Under the pieces are notes generated by a model. That model was not told the DNA's origin. It made no database searches and was given only the letters and a program-made list of their open reading frames with translations. The position numbers and the translations under genes were made by a program. From NCBI RefSeq assembly GCF_037974355.1, contig NZ_CP150235.1:3596001-3660000 (forward strand): a stretch of 64,000 bases of DNA, written 5' to 3'. Source of the DNA: Paenibacillus sp. FSL R5-0517 (GTDB lineage Bacteria; Bacillota; Bacilli; Paenibacillales; Paenibacillaceae). Shown here one piece after another: positions 42,860-50,959 of this stretch (its first letter is position 1; each line of letters begins with the position of its first letter).

Positions 42860-43357
42860 ATGACTTCAAAAGATCGAACAAAACAATTGCTTCATGACCA
42901 ATTTATCCGTTTTTTACATGTATATGAGAACCACAAGAATACAGAAATTGAGCATTTCCTAAGTATCGCCCAGCGAGAAAGCATCGAGAAAATCCCCCAG
43001 CATTTGACCGCCGTTCATATGATAGATTGCATAGGAAAGCATGAGCCTATTAACAACACAGGTATTGCCGAAGCGATGAATTTATCCAAAGCAAGTATCA
43101 CCAAAATTGGCAACAAACTACTGGAAGAAGGATTCGTCAAACGCACAAAAATGAATGACAACAAGAAGGAGAGTTATTTCCGGTTGTCACCGCAAGGCAA
43201 AAAGATCTTTGAATTGCATGAACGTCTGCATGTACATGAGGCTGAACGCTTCTATCGTACGCTCGACAAATATTCGGAAACAGAGCTAAAAGTAATTCAT
43301 CAATTTCTTCAAGACAGTAGCATCAATATTGAATCCAGATCAAACGAAGGAGAGTGA
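42860..43357 (+). CDS. MarR family regulator
   Basis: 165 residues, ATG with AAGGAG upstream. The winged helix lies at about residues 50-110: LTAVHMIDCIGKHEPINNTG, IAEAMNLSKASITKIGNKLLEEGFV and the wing KRTKMNDNKKESYFRLSP. Outer helices provide the dimer interface. Two matching palindromes flank its promoter start, so it is probably autoregulatory. It is the first gene of an operon with two nitroreductase-like proteins, the next start overlapping its stop region. A perfect Fur box in the promoter ties the operon to iron starvation. The ligand is unknown. Confidence 0.9.
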   Translation: MTSKDRTKQLLHDQFIRFLHVYENHKNTEIEHFLSIAQRESIEKIPQHLTAVHMIDCIGKHEPINNTGIAEAMNLSKASITKIGNKLLEEGFVKRTKMNDNKKESYFRLSPQGKKIFELHERLHVHEAERFYRTLDKYSETELKVIHQFLQDSSINIESRSNEGE

Positions 43358-43362
43358 AGCAT

Positions 43363-43938
43363 TTGAGTCTGGCGGAATTGATCAGGGAGCGCAGAAGCAT
43401 TCGTAAATGTAACTCTACGCCGGTGGACCAGGAGTTAGTTGTTGAATTACTACGTAAGGCTAATCGGCTTCAACCATTTGATGAGGCTGGCTCGTGGCGT
43501 GTGGTATATGCCGGAACTCCAGAAGCGCGCAAACGGTTGGTGGACTGCATGCTCGAACAGATGTCGCAGAGCAAACTCGGCAAACTGATTCCCGGGAAAC
43601 TTCTGGATGTGTTCAAAAAGAGAGTTACCGATATTCCTGCACACGTCATTGTTATGTCGACTGTAGGGCCGGATCGTTTGACCAATGACCGCAATTATGC
43701 GGCTGCCTGCGGGATGATGCAGAGTTTCCAACTGATGGGTTGGGAACATGGGTTAGGAATGTTATGGGATACAGAGTCCATGATTCAGCATGAAGGATTT
43801 TTCAGAGGAATTGGCATGCGTGAGGATGAAAGATTCGTTGGCATTCTTCATATAGGGTATTTCGACAAAGTGCCGAGAAGTCGGAAAAGAACACCAGCCG
43901 AGCAGAAGTGGACCGTATTACGAGGTCAATCTACATAG
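43363..43938 (+). CDS. Nitroreductase-family flavoprotein
   Basis: 191 residues from a TTG at 43363, 10 bases after GGAG; the GTG at 43354 lies too close to that ribosome site. The N-terminal ELIRERRSIRKCNSTPVDQEL is the FMN-phosphate-binding signature of the nitroreductase family. The C-terminal half, ACGMMQSFQLMGWEHGLGMLWDTES, and EDERFVGILHIGYFDKVP also fit. Such enzymes reduce nitro compounds, quinones or other substrates with NAD(P)H and FMN. Co-transcribed with a MarR gene and a second, shorter family member under a Fur box, it may act in iron or redox stress. Substrate unknown. Confidence 0.85.
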   Translation: MSLAELIRERRSIRKCNSTPVDQELVVELLRKANRLQPFDEAGSWRVVYAGTPEARKRLVDCMLEQMSQSKLGKLIPGKLLDVFKKRVTDIPAHVIVMSTVGPDRLTNDRNYAAACGMMQSFQLMGWEHGLGMLWDTESMIQHEGFFRGIGMREDERFVGILHIGYFDKVPRSRKRTPAEQKWTVLRGQST

Positions 43939-43955
43939 AAGAGGAGGTTGTAAAA

Positions 43956-44441
43956 ATGAAATTGTCAGATCTGGAAGGAGACATGGGCGGTCCGAGTGAA
44001 TTTTTGGATCAATCAGTATCGCAGGATCTAATCCTTGAGTTGCTCAATCACGCCGTATGGGCGCCAAATGATGGACTCCGAGAACCGTGGCGATTTATCT
44101 TTGTTGATAACCCGTATGGGGACATCATGCAGGGATTACAGGAGCAAGCACCTGCGTATCTTCTGGTCTTGGTGAATGCAGAGTCAGATCAACATAAGCG
44201 GGAAGAGGATTTTGCAGCGGTCTGCTGCCTAATTCAAAATTTCCGCTTGCTGGCATATGAGCAGAGTCTGGGTGTGCGCTGTACATTGCATGACTGGATG
44301 TACGAATCGAGCCGTACTGAAGTGTTTGGTGTACTGAGTAACGAGCGTATTGCTGCGGTTCTAGAATTGGGATACGGTGCAAATCAGTCGAAAGGAACTA
44401 CTGATTTGCCTGAGACTCAACTTCATTTTGAACTTCTCTAG
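43956..44441 (+). CDS. Short nitroreductase-like protein
   Basis: 161 residues from the ATG at 43956, which has GAGGAGG 8 bases before it; the longer frame lies inside the upstream gene. It resembles the first nitroreductase: AVWAPNDGLREPWRFIFV near the start, AAVCCLIQNFRLLAYEQSLGVRC in the middle and RIAAVLELGYGANQSKG near the end. The arginine-rich FMN-phosphate signature at the N-terminus is missing (MKLSDLEGDMGGPSEF). It may therefore pair with its neighbour as a heterodimer or have lost flavin binding; this is inference. It ends the operon at a terminator. Confidence 0.75.
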   Translation: MKLSDLEGDMGGPSEFLDQSVSQDLILELLNHAVWAPNDGLREPWRFIFVDNPYGDIMQGLQEQAPAYLLVLVNAESDQHKREEDFAAVCCLIQNFRLLAYEQSLGVRCTLHDWMYESSRTEVFGVLSNERIAAVLELGYGANQSKGTTDLPETQLHFELL

Positions 44442-44454
44442 AGTGTTTTTCATT

Positions 44455-44486
44455 AAAGTCGCTTTTTGAGCGGCTTTTTTTATTTT
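44455..44486 (+). terminator. Intrinsic terminator
   Basis: AAAGTCGCT pairs with AGCGGCTTT around TTTTG, then a T-rich tail. Confidence 0.85.
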
Positions 44487-44524
44487 ATCGACCACGTTTT
44501 GATCGTGTTGATCTTTTTGAAAGC

Positions 44525-44581
44525 TTGACAAAGTCAAAATGTTTATATATAACTAAATTAGTTATAACCATTATGGTTATA
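44525..44581 (+). promoter_or_regulatory. VOC gene promoter with twin palindromes
   Basis: TTGACA (44525-44530) and TATAAC (44548-44553) are 17 bases apart. Two perfect 19-base palindromes overlap by four bases: TATAACTAAATTAGTTATA (44548-44566) and TATAACCATTATGGTTATA (44563-44581). They cover the -10 and start region and would be a strong repressor site. Confidence 0.75.
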
Positions 44582-44608
44582 TTTAAAAAATCAAAATTGG
44601 AGGTTCAT

Positions 44609-44971
44609 ATGAAAATCATAAATCATTTTATACCCGTTTTTACCGAGCAATTGGAGGTAACCGTTGCATATTATGAATCTCTTGCGAATCGATCTATGGA
44701 TCGTACGTGGAATATTCCCGAGGCAGGCTTATCTTTAGCCACAGTATATCCTTACGTCATTGTGTCTGGAAGTCCTGAGGCGCTGGAACCTGCTAGATCA
44801 CTCCGAGCAGTGGTGTATGTCGATTCCATGGACGAATTAAAGGCAGAATTAACCAAACAAAATACCCTTATCGTAAGAGATCAGCATGGTCCTATTGGTC
44901 CAAGCGTTTTTGTTCAACATCCAGATGGCAGTTTTATTGAATATGTTGAGCCTGAGGCAGCTTCTGTCTGA
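44609..44971 (+). CDS. VOC superfamily protein (glyoxalase/bleomycin-resistance fold)
   Basis: 120 residues from the ATG at 44609, with GGAGG 5 bases upstream. The vicinal-oxygen-chelate pattern is visible: IINHFIPVFTEQLEVTVAYYESL at the start, then paired strands, ending GPSVFVQHPDGSFIEYVEP with a metal-type histidine/glutamate arrangement in the last module. Members include glyoxalases, dioxygenases and drug-binding proteins; this one cannot be placed further. It is the only gene behind a strongly operated promoter. The regulator may be the Rrf2 protein encoded convergently 54 bases away. Confidence 0.83.
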   Translation: MKIINHFIPVFTEQLEVTVAYYESLANRSMDRTWNIPEAGLSLATVYPYVIVSGSPEALEPARSLRAVVYVDSMDELKAELTKQNTLIVRDQHGPIGPSVFVQHPDGSFIEYVEPEAASV

Positions 44972-44990
44972 ATTGGTGCAACATCAAAAC

Positions 44991-45035
44991 ATACAAAATA
45001 AGCTACTCCATTAGAGGAGCAGCTTTATTTTGTAT
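44991..45035. terminator. Bidirectional terminator between VOC and Rrf2 genes
   Basis: ATACAAAATAAGCT and AGCTTTATTTTGTAT pair around CTCC/GGAG. A and T tracts on both sides allow termination of both convergent transcripts. Confidence 0.8.
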
Positions 45036-45468
45036 TTGCCTTTATCCGTAGTTGCTCCACAATTTGAGCAAGGGTAACAGAAGCGAGTTCATCCTCCATA
45101 GCCTTCTGGGCATTAGAGAATTGGGGTAATAGAATGGATTCAATGTTCATTCCTACAGAACAATTGGGGTCAGTATCCTTGTGGATTTTGAAAAGCTGGT
45201 CTCCGTCCACCGATTCGACTGCTTGGAAGATATCCAGTAGCGTTAACTTTTCAGGAGATATCAGAAGAGAGGCCCCTGCAACTCCTGGTTTTGTATCGAT
45301 ATAACCCGCTTTCTTGAGCTGGGCCATGATCCTTCTAATGACTACAGGGTTACTATTGATGCTACGCGCAATTCGATCGCCTGTACTGTAAAGCGGGTCC
45401 AGCGCGATCATGGATAGAATATGGACGGCCATCGAAAAGCGACTACTTATTTGTTTCAATCTACTCAC
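45025..45468 (-). CDS. Rrf2 family regulator without cluster cysteines
   Basis: 147 residues. The GTG at 45468 is the track start; a TTG at 45459, after GAAGGTGAG, is an alternative. The winged helix is typical of Rrf2 proteins: SSRFSMAVHILSMIAL, RIARSINSNPVVIRRIMAQLKKAGYI, then PGVAGASLLISPEKLTLLDIFQAVE. Only one cysteine (PNCSVG) is present, so no Fe-S cluster of the IscR/NsrR sort can form; it resembles YwnA-like members. It is probably a dimeric repressor. The twin palindromes before the convergent VOC gene are candidate sites, but none is obvious in its own promoter. Confidence 0.88.
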   Translation of the reverse strand: MSRLKQISSRFSMAVHILSMIALDPLYSTGDRIARSINSNPVVIRRIMAQLKKAGYIDTKPGVAGASLLISPEKLTLLDIFQAVESVDGDQLFKIHKDTDPNCSVGMNIESILLPQFSNAQKAMEDELASVTLAQIVEQLRIKANTK

Positions 45469-45482
45469 CTTCTTTGCTGAAT

Positions 45483-45511
45483 AGTATAGTTTCTTTCATA
45501 GAACAGGTCAA
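45483..45511 (-). promoter_or_regulatory. Promoter of the Rrf2 gene
   Basis: On the minus strand TTGACC (45506-45511) and TATACT (45483-45488) are 17 bases apart, 15-43 bases before the coding start. Confidence 0.65.
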
Positions 45512-45688
45512 TCGACGGCTTCGTCACCAGGCAAACAGAGTGGATGTGAGGAATTGTCAAAAACCACCCGCTATGAACTGCACCTCCAATCGTTAGATAG
45601 CCTCCAACAATTTAAGATACAGCTCACCGAGCGCGTGGTTACGATTTTCCTTATCCTAATGGAAGGTAATGAATTGGTGCTTATGTTT

Positions 45689-48600
45689 CTATGGAAGAGC
45701 AGTAATCATAATATCATCCACGAAAGCTGTGTTGTCCCCGGTTCCCGAAGTTGCCACAAACCGGATTTGATGTTTTCCCGGCTTGATGAGCTGAAAGGAG
45801 TTCGTGGTGAACTCGGCATAAGCACCGCTTGTCGGTATAAATGAACCGAGCAACTGATCATCCATGTAGACATCAAACGACTGTTGCCCCCCAAAACTGC
45901 TCCGCTTCGCAGACTGAAATTGAATGGCGTAGTGGCCTGCTGGGAAAATCAGGGATTGGCTGAACTCGCCCTGCTTGCCATTCAGGGTCTGCAAATACGC
46001 AGCTTGCGTGCCTTCCGGTGCGTCGGAAGCACCGAACACACTGCCATTGCGAATGCGGCCTGCATTGTTTTTGAAGCTCCAACCGTCACCACTTGCCACA
46101 GCTACTCCGTTCTGGGACGTGACGGTTGGACTTTCGAATCCGCCATGTTGCAGAGCGACATAGTCAGGAACGGCAACCTTTTCTATGGAAACCTGATCAA
46201 TAAAGGTTGCACCTGTGCCTGTACCCGTTGCGGAAAATAGGATCGTATGCGAGCCAGGTTCAACGGTAAACCAATCCGTTGTAAAGGATGCATAGGTGCT
46301 GCCGGACGGCGTAATCGTTGCGACCGTTTGCCCATCCACTTCAATCTGCACTGGTTGAGCTGGCCCTGCATTCTGAGCAGCAGCTTTCAGATTAATGACG
46401 TAGCTGCCTGCAGGAAACGTCAGCGACTGTTGAAATGAACCATGAGCGCCATCTTGTATTCGAACAAATGCAGCCTGAACCCCGGCAGTTGCTGGAGTAG
46501 AAGTCATGCTGCTGCCACTTCGCAATATCCCCGCCTGATCATTAAAGCTCCATCCAGCAGTTATGCCGCTCACCGTGCCCGACGGATTAGTAACCACAGG
46601 TGACTCAAAGCTCGAATTGGTGATATAAGGGTCTTCCGGAGTCTGTGGTAACGTAATCCGTACATCATCGATAAAAGCCGTATTGTCACCTTCCGTCGTT
46701 GTGGCTAAAAACTTGATCGTGTGTTTGCCCCCAGCGCTCTCGAAGGGCTCTGTTCGGAAAGTTTGGAAATTACCGGATTCAGGCCGAAACGAGCCAATGA
46801 CCTGATCATCGAAGTAGATGTCAAAGGACTGCGTACCGCCAAAGCTGGTGCGTTTGGCCGCCTTGAACGACATTTGGTATGTTCCCGGCTTGAAATGGAT
46901 CGACTGCCTTATCGTGCCGGAGACGCCACCATCCGTTTTCAGATAACCTGTCTGTACACCTTGAGGTGCAGCACTAGCCTGGAATGGACCGTTGTTATGC
47001 TGCACGCCGGAACGGCTGTCGAACACCCATCCGTTGGTCATGGGTCCCGGTCTGGCCGATGTGGTAGCCGGTTTTTCAAATCCAGCGTTGAAGAACGTGA
47101 CCACAGGAAGCTCATCCGGTATCTCGGGGTTAACAAAGCATCGCTTGTCTACGCCCGGAATCGGATCGCCCAGAATGGCACTTGTACAGGCAACGCCGTT
47201 TTCCTGAATGGAATAATTAAATAATCCGTCTGCACCGTAAGCAACGACCGCTTTACCCTGAAAATAACACTCTCCGCCGTTTTCAATCATGCACAGCTTA
47301 TACCCGTCCGGGGCGCTGCTGATTTGTCCGATCTGATACAGGGAGGACACCGTGCCGGATGGTTGCAAACCATCTTTAAATGCTTTGGCTTTGTAGAGCG
47401 CAAGCGAACCTTCGTTCAGAACAATGGGCCTCACATACAGGGAGGACTGGGCTGTAGGCTCGCTGCCGTCTGTCGTGTACCGAATTTGCGCTCCGCTGGT
47501 CGTTGTCTCCAAATAGAGCATCTCGGAGCTAGGGAATATGTGCCGATCCAGGCTGAATGTTGGCACTTCAACTTTACCCGCCTGTGACGAAGGCAGAACG
47601 CGTACGAGGGCGACGCCATATGCCGATGGATCGGCCGTACTGGTCGCACGAACCGCAATCAGCGTTTCATCCGTCACCTGAGGTGCCTGATATACGCCGC
47701 TGCTGCTGTTAATGGTGCCGTTGTTCTGTCCGACCACGCTCCAGGTCACACTTCCGGTATTATCGATTACTTCTGCCCCAAGCGTGATGGAGTCACCTGA
47801 GCGAACCGTAGGATTAACTTCATCCAGCTTGATCTGGGTCTCGGCAGGCCGGGTTGTGTAAATGATTACATTGTAATCTCCATCCACGTTGCTGTCCGTC
47901 AATGAAGTCCCTCCTGGAAAAGTTGCTGCAACCGGAGGAAGAACCGCGTTGGCTTCTTGAACAATATCGTTCTTGTATACAAATTTGCGGAACGTTTGAT
48001 TCACCGCAGTATCGCCAAAATCAAGCTTGATTTCTTTTTCCGTGCCGGCTTTGGTCTCCACAAGCACGGTATAATTGCCGTCGTCGCCTCTGAACGCCGC
48101 AGCGCGTACATCGTTCGAACCGCCCGTGTCCACAGCCAGAACCTCGCTATGCTCGGGAATATAACGGTTCAGCATGCCTGCGATATAAAATGTTTTGCGA
48201 GGGATCAGCCCCAGAACAAGCGCATCCCACATCGTATATGTGCCGTTCGTTCCGCCGGTAGGATCATTGGTCCAAACCCCGTTTAACTGCCACATGAGGG
48301 CTGATTTCACACCCATATTGGCGGTTTGGATGACCGAGTTCGCATATCCCGCATCCCAATTGCTCGCCTGATCATCTGCCCAGCCGAATTCGGTCAGGTG
48401 TAGCGGCTTGTCGCCAACATACCCTTTCCGCAGCGCAAAGGCGCTGCCGAGCCCTTCATACGATTCTCCATATACATGGAAGCTGTATCCATCGATGGCG
48501 TCATCCGCATATTGCTTCATGTACTCAATCCAGGCCGGAGCGCCCGTCTCTTCAGGACCCCAGATTTCGATCAGATCGCGCAGACCATCCACAGTCAGCC

Positions 48601-49291
48601 TGGCACTCGTTTTATTCACCATTTCGGCATAATAGGCTTTCTGGTCACCGGGAGCCTCAAAGTCCCAACTGCCGTTCGGTTCGTTATAAAACGTCAGATA
48701 TTTCACGTTGTCGTAACCGCGGTTCAGTATCAATTCCTCCAGCAGGGCAGAGGCAGAAGCGGCATAAGCATCCAAATCAGCTGGCGCACTCGTCCATGGA
48801 TCAATGCCCGGTATTGTGAACCAGTCATGCACAGTCGATCCGACTTTCCAACCAAAGTTTAGCTCAATTTCGGTTCCGGCAGCCTTGAAGGCGTCGAGAT
48901 ATTTGTAGAAAGCTTTCATTTTTGCACTGTCCCATGTATAGGTTCCTTTCGCGGGTTCCATCCAGTCGATCTGAAACCACACTCTGGCCACCTTGGGCTG
49001 AATGGTCTGAATTCGCTTGTTGTCTACCTCCCAGTGGGCTTCCGAATAGCCGTATTGAGTTTGCCCGGGCATGAGGGCCGTAGGAATGGTGTTGACGCCG
49101 ACGCCGAGAAAATCATCCTGAATCACATCACTCGTATCCATCGTAATTGTGTGGCTGGTACGGTTCAGATTCTGGCTCTCGTTCTGATCCGCATAAATGA
49201 GGGAAGGAGCGGGAACAAACGAAGCGAGCATGGTGGATATAAGGAACGGAATTGCCCATCGTGAAGCTAAACGACCGGATCTACTTTTCAT
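45689..49291 (-). CDS. Secreted multidomain glycoside hydrolase (clan A, GH39-like)
   Basis: 1200 residues. A signal peptide ends near residue 35 (PSLIYADQ). A TIM-barrel glycosidase spans about 45-440: E204 in TFYNEPNGSW is the probable acid/base and E301 in LTEFGWADD the nucleophile, as in clan GH-A enzymes such as GH39; the exact family is unsure. An Ig-like region follows at about 490-580, then a chitobiase C-terminal-type module at about 585-665 (IRYTTDGSEPTAQSSLY). Three tandem modules of about 150 residues occupy 745-1200, each with a GFE.P start, ..SF..QSL.FPAG.Y and a NTAFIDD end; they are probably carbohydrate-binding. A perfect cre site lies upstream. It diverges from the GH140-type gene and likely starts the breakdown of a plant wall polymer. 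Confidence 0.87.
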   Translation of the reverse strand: MKSRSGRLASRWAIPFLISTMLASFVPAPSLIYADQNESQNLNRTSHTITMDTSDVIQDDFLGVGVNTIPTALMPGQTQYGYSEAHWEVDNKRIQTIQPKVARVWFQIDWMEPAKGTYTWDSAKMKAFYKYLDAFKAAGTEIELNFGWKVGSTVHDWFTIPGIDPWTSAPADLDAYAASASALLEELILNRGYDNVKYLTFYNEPNGSWDFEAPGDQKAYYAEMVNKTSARLTVDGLRDLIEIWGPEETGAPAWIEYMKQYADDAIDGYSFHVYGESYEGLGSAFALRKGYVGDKPLHLTEFGWADDQASNWDAGYANSVIQTANMGVKSALMWQLNGVWTNDPTGGTNGTYTMWDALVLGLIPRKTFYIAGMLNRYIPEHSEVLAVDTGGSNDVRAAAFRGDDGNYTVLVETKAGTEKEIKLDFGDTAVNQTFRKFVYKNDIVQEANAVLPPVAATFPGGTSLTDSNVDGDYNVIIYTTRPAETQIKLDEVNPTVRSGDSITLGAEVIDNTGSVTWSVVGQNNGTINSSSGVYQAPQVTDETLIAVRATSTADPSAYGVALVRVLPSSQAGKVEVPTFSLDRHIFPSSEMLYLETTTSGAQIRYTTDGSEPTAQSSLYVRPIVLNEGSLALYKAKAFKDGLQPSGTVSSLYQIGQISSAPDGYKLCMIENGGECYFQGKAVVAYGADGLFNYSIQENGVACTSAILGDPIPGVDKRCFVNPEIPDELPVVTFFNAGFEKPATTSARPGPMTNGWVFDSRSGVQHNNGPFQASAAPQGVQTGYLKTDGGVSGTIRQSIHFKPGTYQMSFKAAKRTSFGGTQSFDIYFDDQVIGSFRPESGNFQTFRTEPFESAGGKHTIKFLATTTEGDNTAFIDDVRITLPQTPEDPYITNSSFESPVVTNPSGTVSGITAGWSFNDQAGILRSGSSMTSTPATAGVQAAFVRIQDGAHGSFQQSLTFPAGSYVINLKAAAQNAGPAQPVQIEVDGQTVATITPSGSTYASFTTDWFTVEPGSHTILFSATGTGTGATFIDQVSIEKVAVPDYVALQHGGFESPTVTSQNGVAVASGDGWSFKNNAGRIRNGSVFGASDAPEGTQAAYLQTLNGKQGEFSQSLIFPAGHYAIQFQSAKRSSFGGQQSFDVYMDDQLLGSFIPTSGAYAEFTTNSFQLIKPGKHQIRFVATSGTGDNTAFVDDIMITALP

Positions 49292-49371
49292 TTCAGCTCT
49301 CCTTTTTTATGGTTTACCGCAAGGGCTACTCCATGAGGTGGTTTAAGACAGTCGACTTGCGGCACTTAAAA

Positions 49372-49386
49372 TGATAGCGTTTACAA
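49372..49386 (-). promoter_or_regulatory. Perfect cre site
   Basis: On the minus strand TTGTAAACGCTATCA fits the CcpA consensus WTGNAANCGNWNNCA at every position. It lies 81 bases before the secreted glycosidase and 218 before the divergent GH140-type gene, so it could repress both. Otherwise the 312-base gap shows no gene. Confidence 0.75.
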
Positions 49387-49603
49387 TATAAGTCAGATTT
49401 GAATTATCCATGGATACAGTTGAAAAAATAACGGCTGAGGTTGAACAAAACGAAGCCGGGTTGAACGATTCTGCTTGGTAAAGGCCCTTTACGAATACAA
49501 ATGTGCATTTTATGCTTTTATTAGAGAGTGTTTCGTCAGAAACATGAAAATGATCGTCATAGCAATGCCCATGGAACTGTAAAAATAGGGAGGGTCCAAT
49601 AAC

Positions 49604-50956
49604 ATGTCAACTAATCCATACTCTACCATCACTGCGCTTCAGGTTTCCGACACCGGTCGCTATCTGGAAACGTCGGAAGGAGTCCCTTTTTTCTGGCTTG
49701 GTGACACGGCTTGGGAACTTCTGCATCGTTTGAACCGGGAAGACACTGAACTGTACCTTCGTACAAGGGCCAACCAGCGTTTCACGGTCATTCAAACAGT
49801 GCTGCTGGCCGAGTTCAGCGGTACCACAACGGGCAATGCTCAAGGCAGACTGCCTTTTCATATGGACGAGAACGGTCAACCTGAACCAATCCGTCCGGAT
49901 ACCGATGGACCTTATTCCTATTGGGATCATGTAGACGCTATGCTTCAACTTGCAGGCAATCTGGGTCTGTATGTTGCACTGCTCCCGACTTGGGGTGACA
50001 AGTTCAACAGGAAGTGGGGGAAAGGCCCAGAAGTATTTTCACCGGAAACGGCCTTTGATTACGGAAAATGGCTGGGAGAGCGATACGCTGAATATCCTCA
50101 GATTATCTGGGTACTGGGGGGAGACCGTCCTCTGGAGACAAAGCGTCATTTCGCAATTGTCACGTCCATGGCACAGGGGCTGAAACAAGGCGGTGCCCGG
50201 CAACTAATGACGTTCCATCCACCGGGATGCGAGTCATCTTCTCGCCAACTGCATGATGAGCCGTGGCTTGATTTCAACATGATTCAATCCGGACACGGGG
50301 AGCGGGAGATTACCAATGATAGACGTGTGCAGCAAGATTATGAACGTAAGCCGGCGAAACCCACGCTGGATGCCGAGCCATGTTACGAGGATATTCCTGT
50401 CGGATTTCGGGGGGAACAAGGTTATTTCGATGCAGCGGATGTGAGGAAAGCTGCGTATTACGCTTTATTTGCCGGTGCGCTGGGTCATACGTATGGACAC
50501 CATTCCATATGGTCAATGTACCAAGGTCCGCATGATCTCATGGAATCGAACAGCCAAGGGGATTATTTCATTATGTCCTGGCGGGAAGCACTGCATCGTC
50601 CTGGTGCGGAGCAGATGCGCCATGCGCGTGCATTACTCGAAGGGGAGCTGGGCCCGGATTGGAGACCCAATTCGAATCTGATTCATCAGAACCGTGCAGG
50701 CGCAAATCATGCCGTAGCTGCGCAGAGTAAATATAACGCTTACATTTATCTGCCCAATGGCTTGTACGTCGATGTCGTCATGGGGTATATTGAGGGCAAG
50801 AAAACAAATGCCATGTGGTTTTGCCCCAGAACAGGAGATACAACCAAGGTTTCTTCAGATTCAGATTCTACAATACCGAATCAAGGCATTAAACGTTTTG
50901 CAGCCCCAACCAGCGGAAGAGGGAATGACTGGATTTTGATTTTGAAGGGGGTCTAA
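49604..50956 (+). CDS. GH140-type glycosidase (DUF4038)
   Basis: 450 residues, ATG with AGGGAGGG upstream. It matches the DUF4038/GH140 layout: YLETSEGVPFFWLGDTAWELLHRLNREDTELYL at the start, then PQIIWVLGGDRP, TFHPPG and DAEPCYEDIP (carboxylates near the expected active site), AAYYALFAGALGHTYGHHSIW, and a C-terminal beta domain ending GNDWILILKGV. The founding family members are apiosidases that act on rhamnogalacturonan II. No signal peptide, so it acts in the cytoplasm on imported oligosaccharides. Its stop is 3 bases before the response regulator start, so regulator and kinase are co-expressed with it. Confidence 0.87.
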   Translation: MSTNPYSTITALQVSDTGRYLETSEGVPFFWLGDTAWELLHRLNREDTELYLRTRANQRFTVIQTVLLAEFSGTTTGNAQGRLPFHMDENGQPEPIRPDTDGPYSYWDHVDAMLQLAGNLGLYVALLPTWGDKFNRKWGKGPEVFSPETAFDYGKWLGERYAEYPQIIWVLGGDRPLETKRHFAIVTSMAQGLKQGGARQLMTFHPPGCESSSRQLHDEPWLDFNMIQSGHGEREITNDRRVQQDYERKPAKPTLDAEPCYEDIPVGFRGEQGYFDAADVRKAAYYALFAGALGHTYGHHSIWSMYQGPHDLMESNSQGDYFIMSWREALHRPGAEQMRHARALLEGELGPDWRPNSNLIHQNRAGANHAVAAQSKYNAYIYLPNGLYVDVVMGYIEGKKTNAMWFCPRTGDTTKVSSDSDSTIPNQGIKRFAAPTSGRGNDWILILKGV

Positions 50957-50959
50957 TGC

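Noticed and set aside
45554..45844. Open frame of 96 codons on the plus strand between the Rrf2 and glycosidase genes
   Set aside because: Its second half is antisense to the C-terminus of the 1200-residue glycosidase, the ribosome site is too close to the TTG start, and no family is recognisable.
46721..47224. 167-codon frame opposite the glycosidase gene
   Set aside because: Fully antisense to a clear coding region with conserved domains; no ribosome site or family match.
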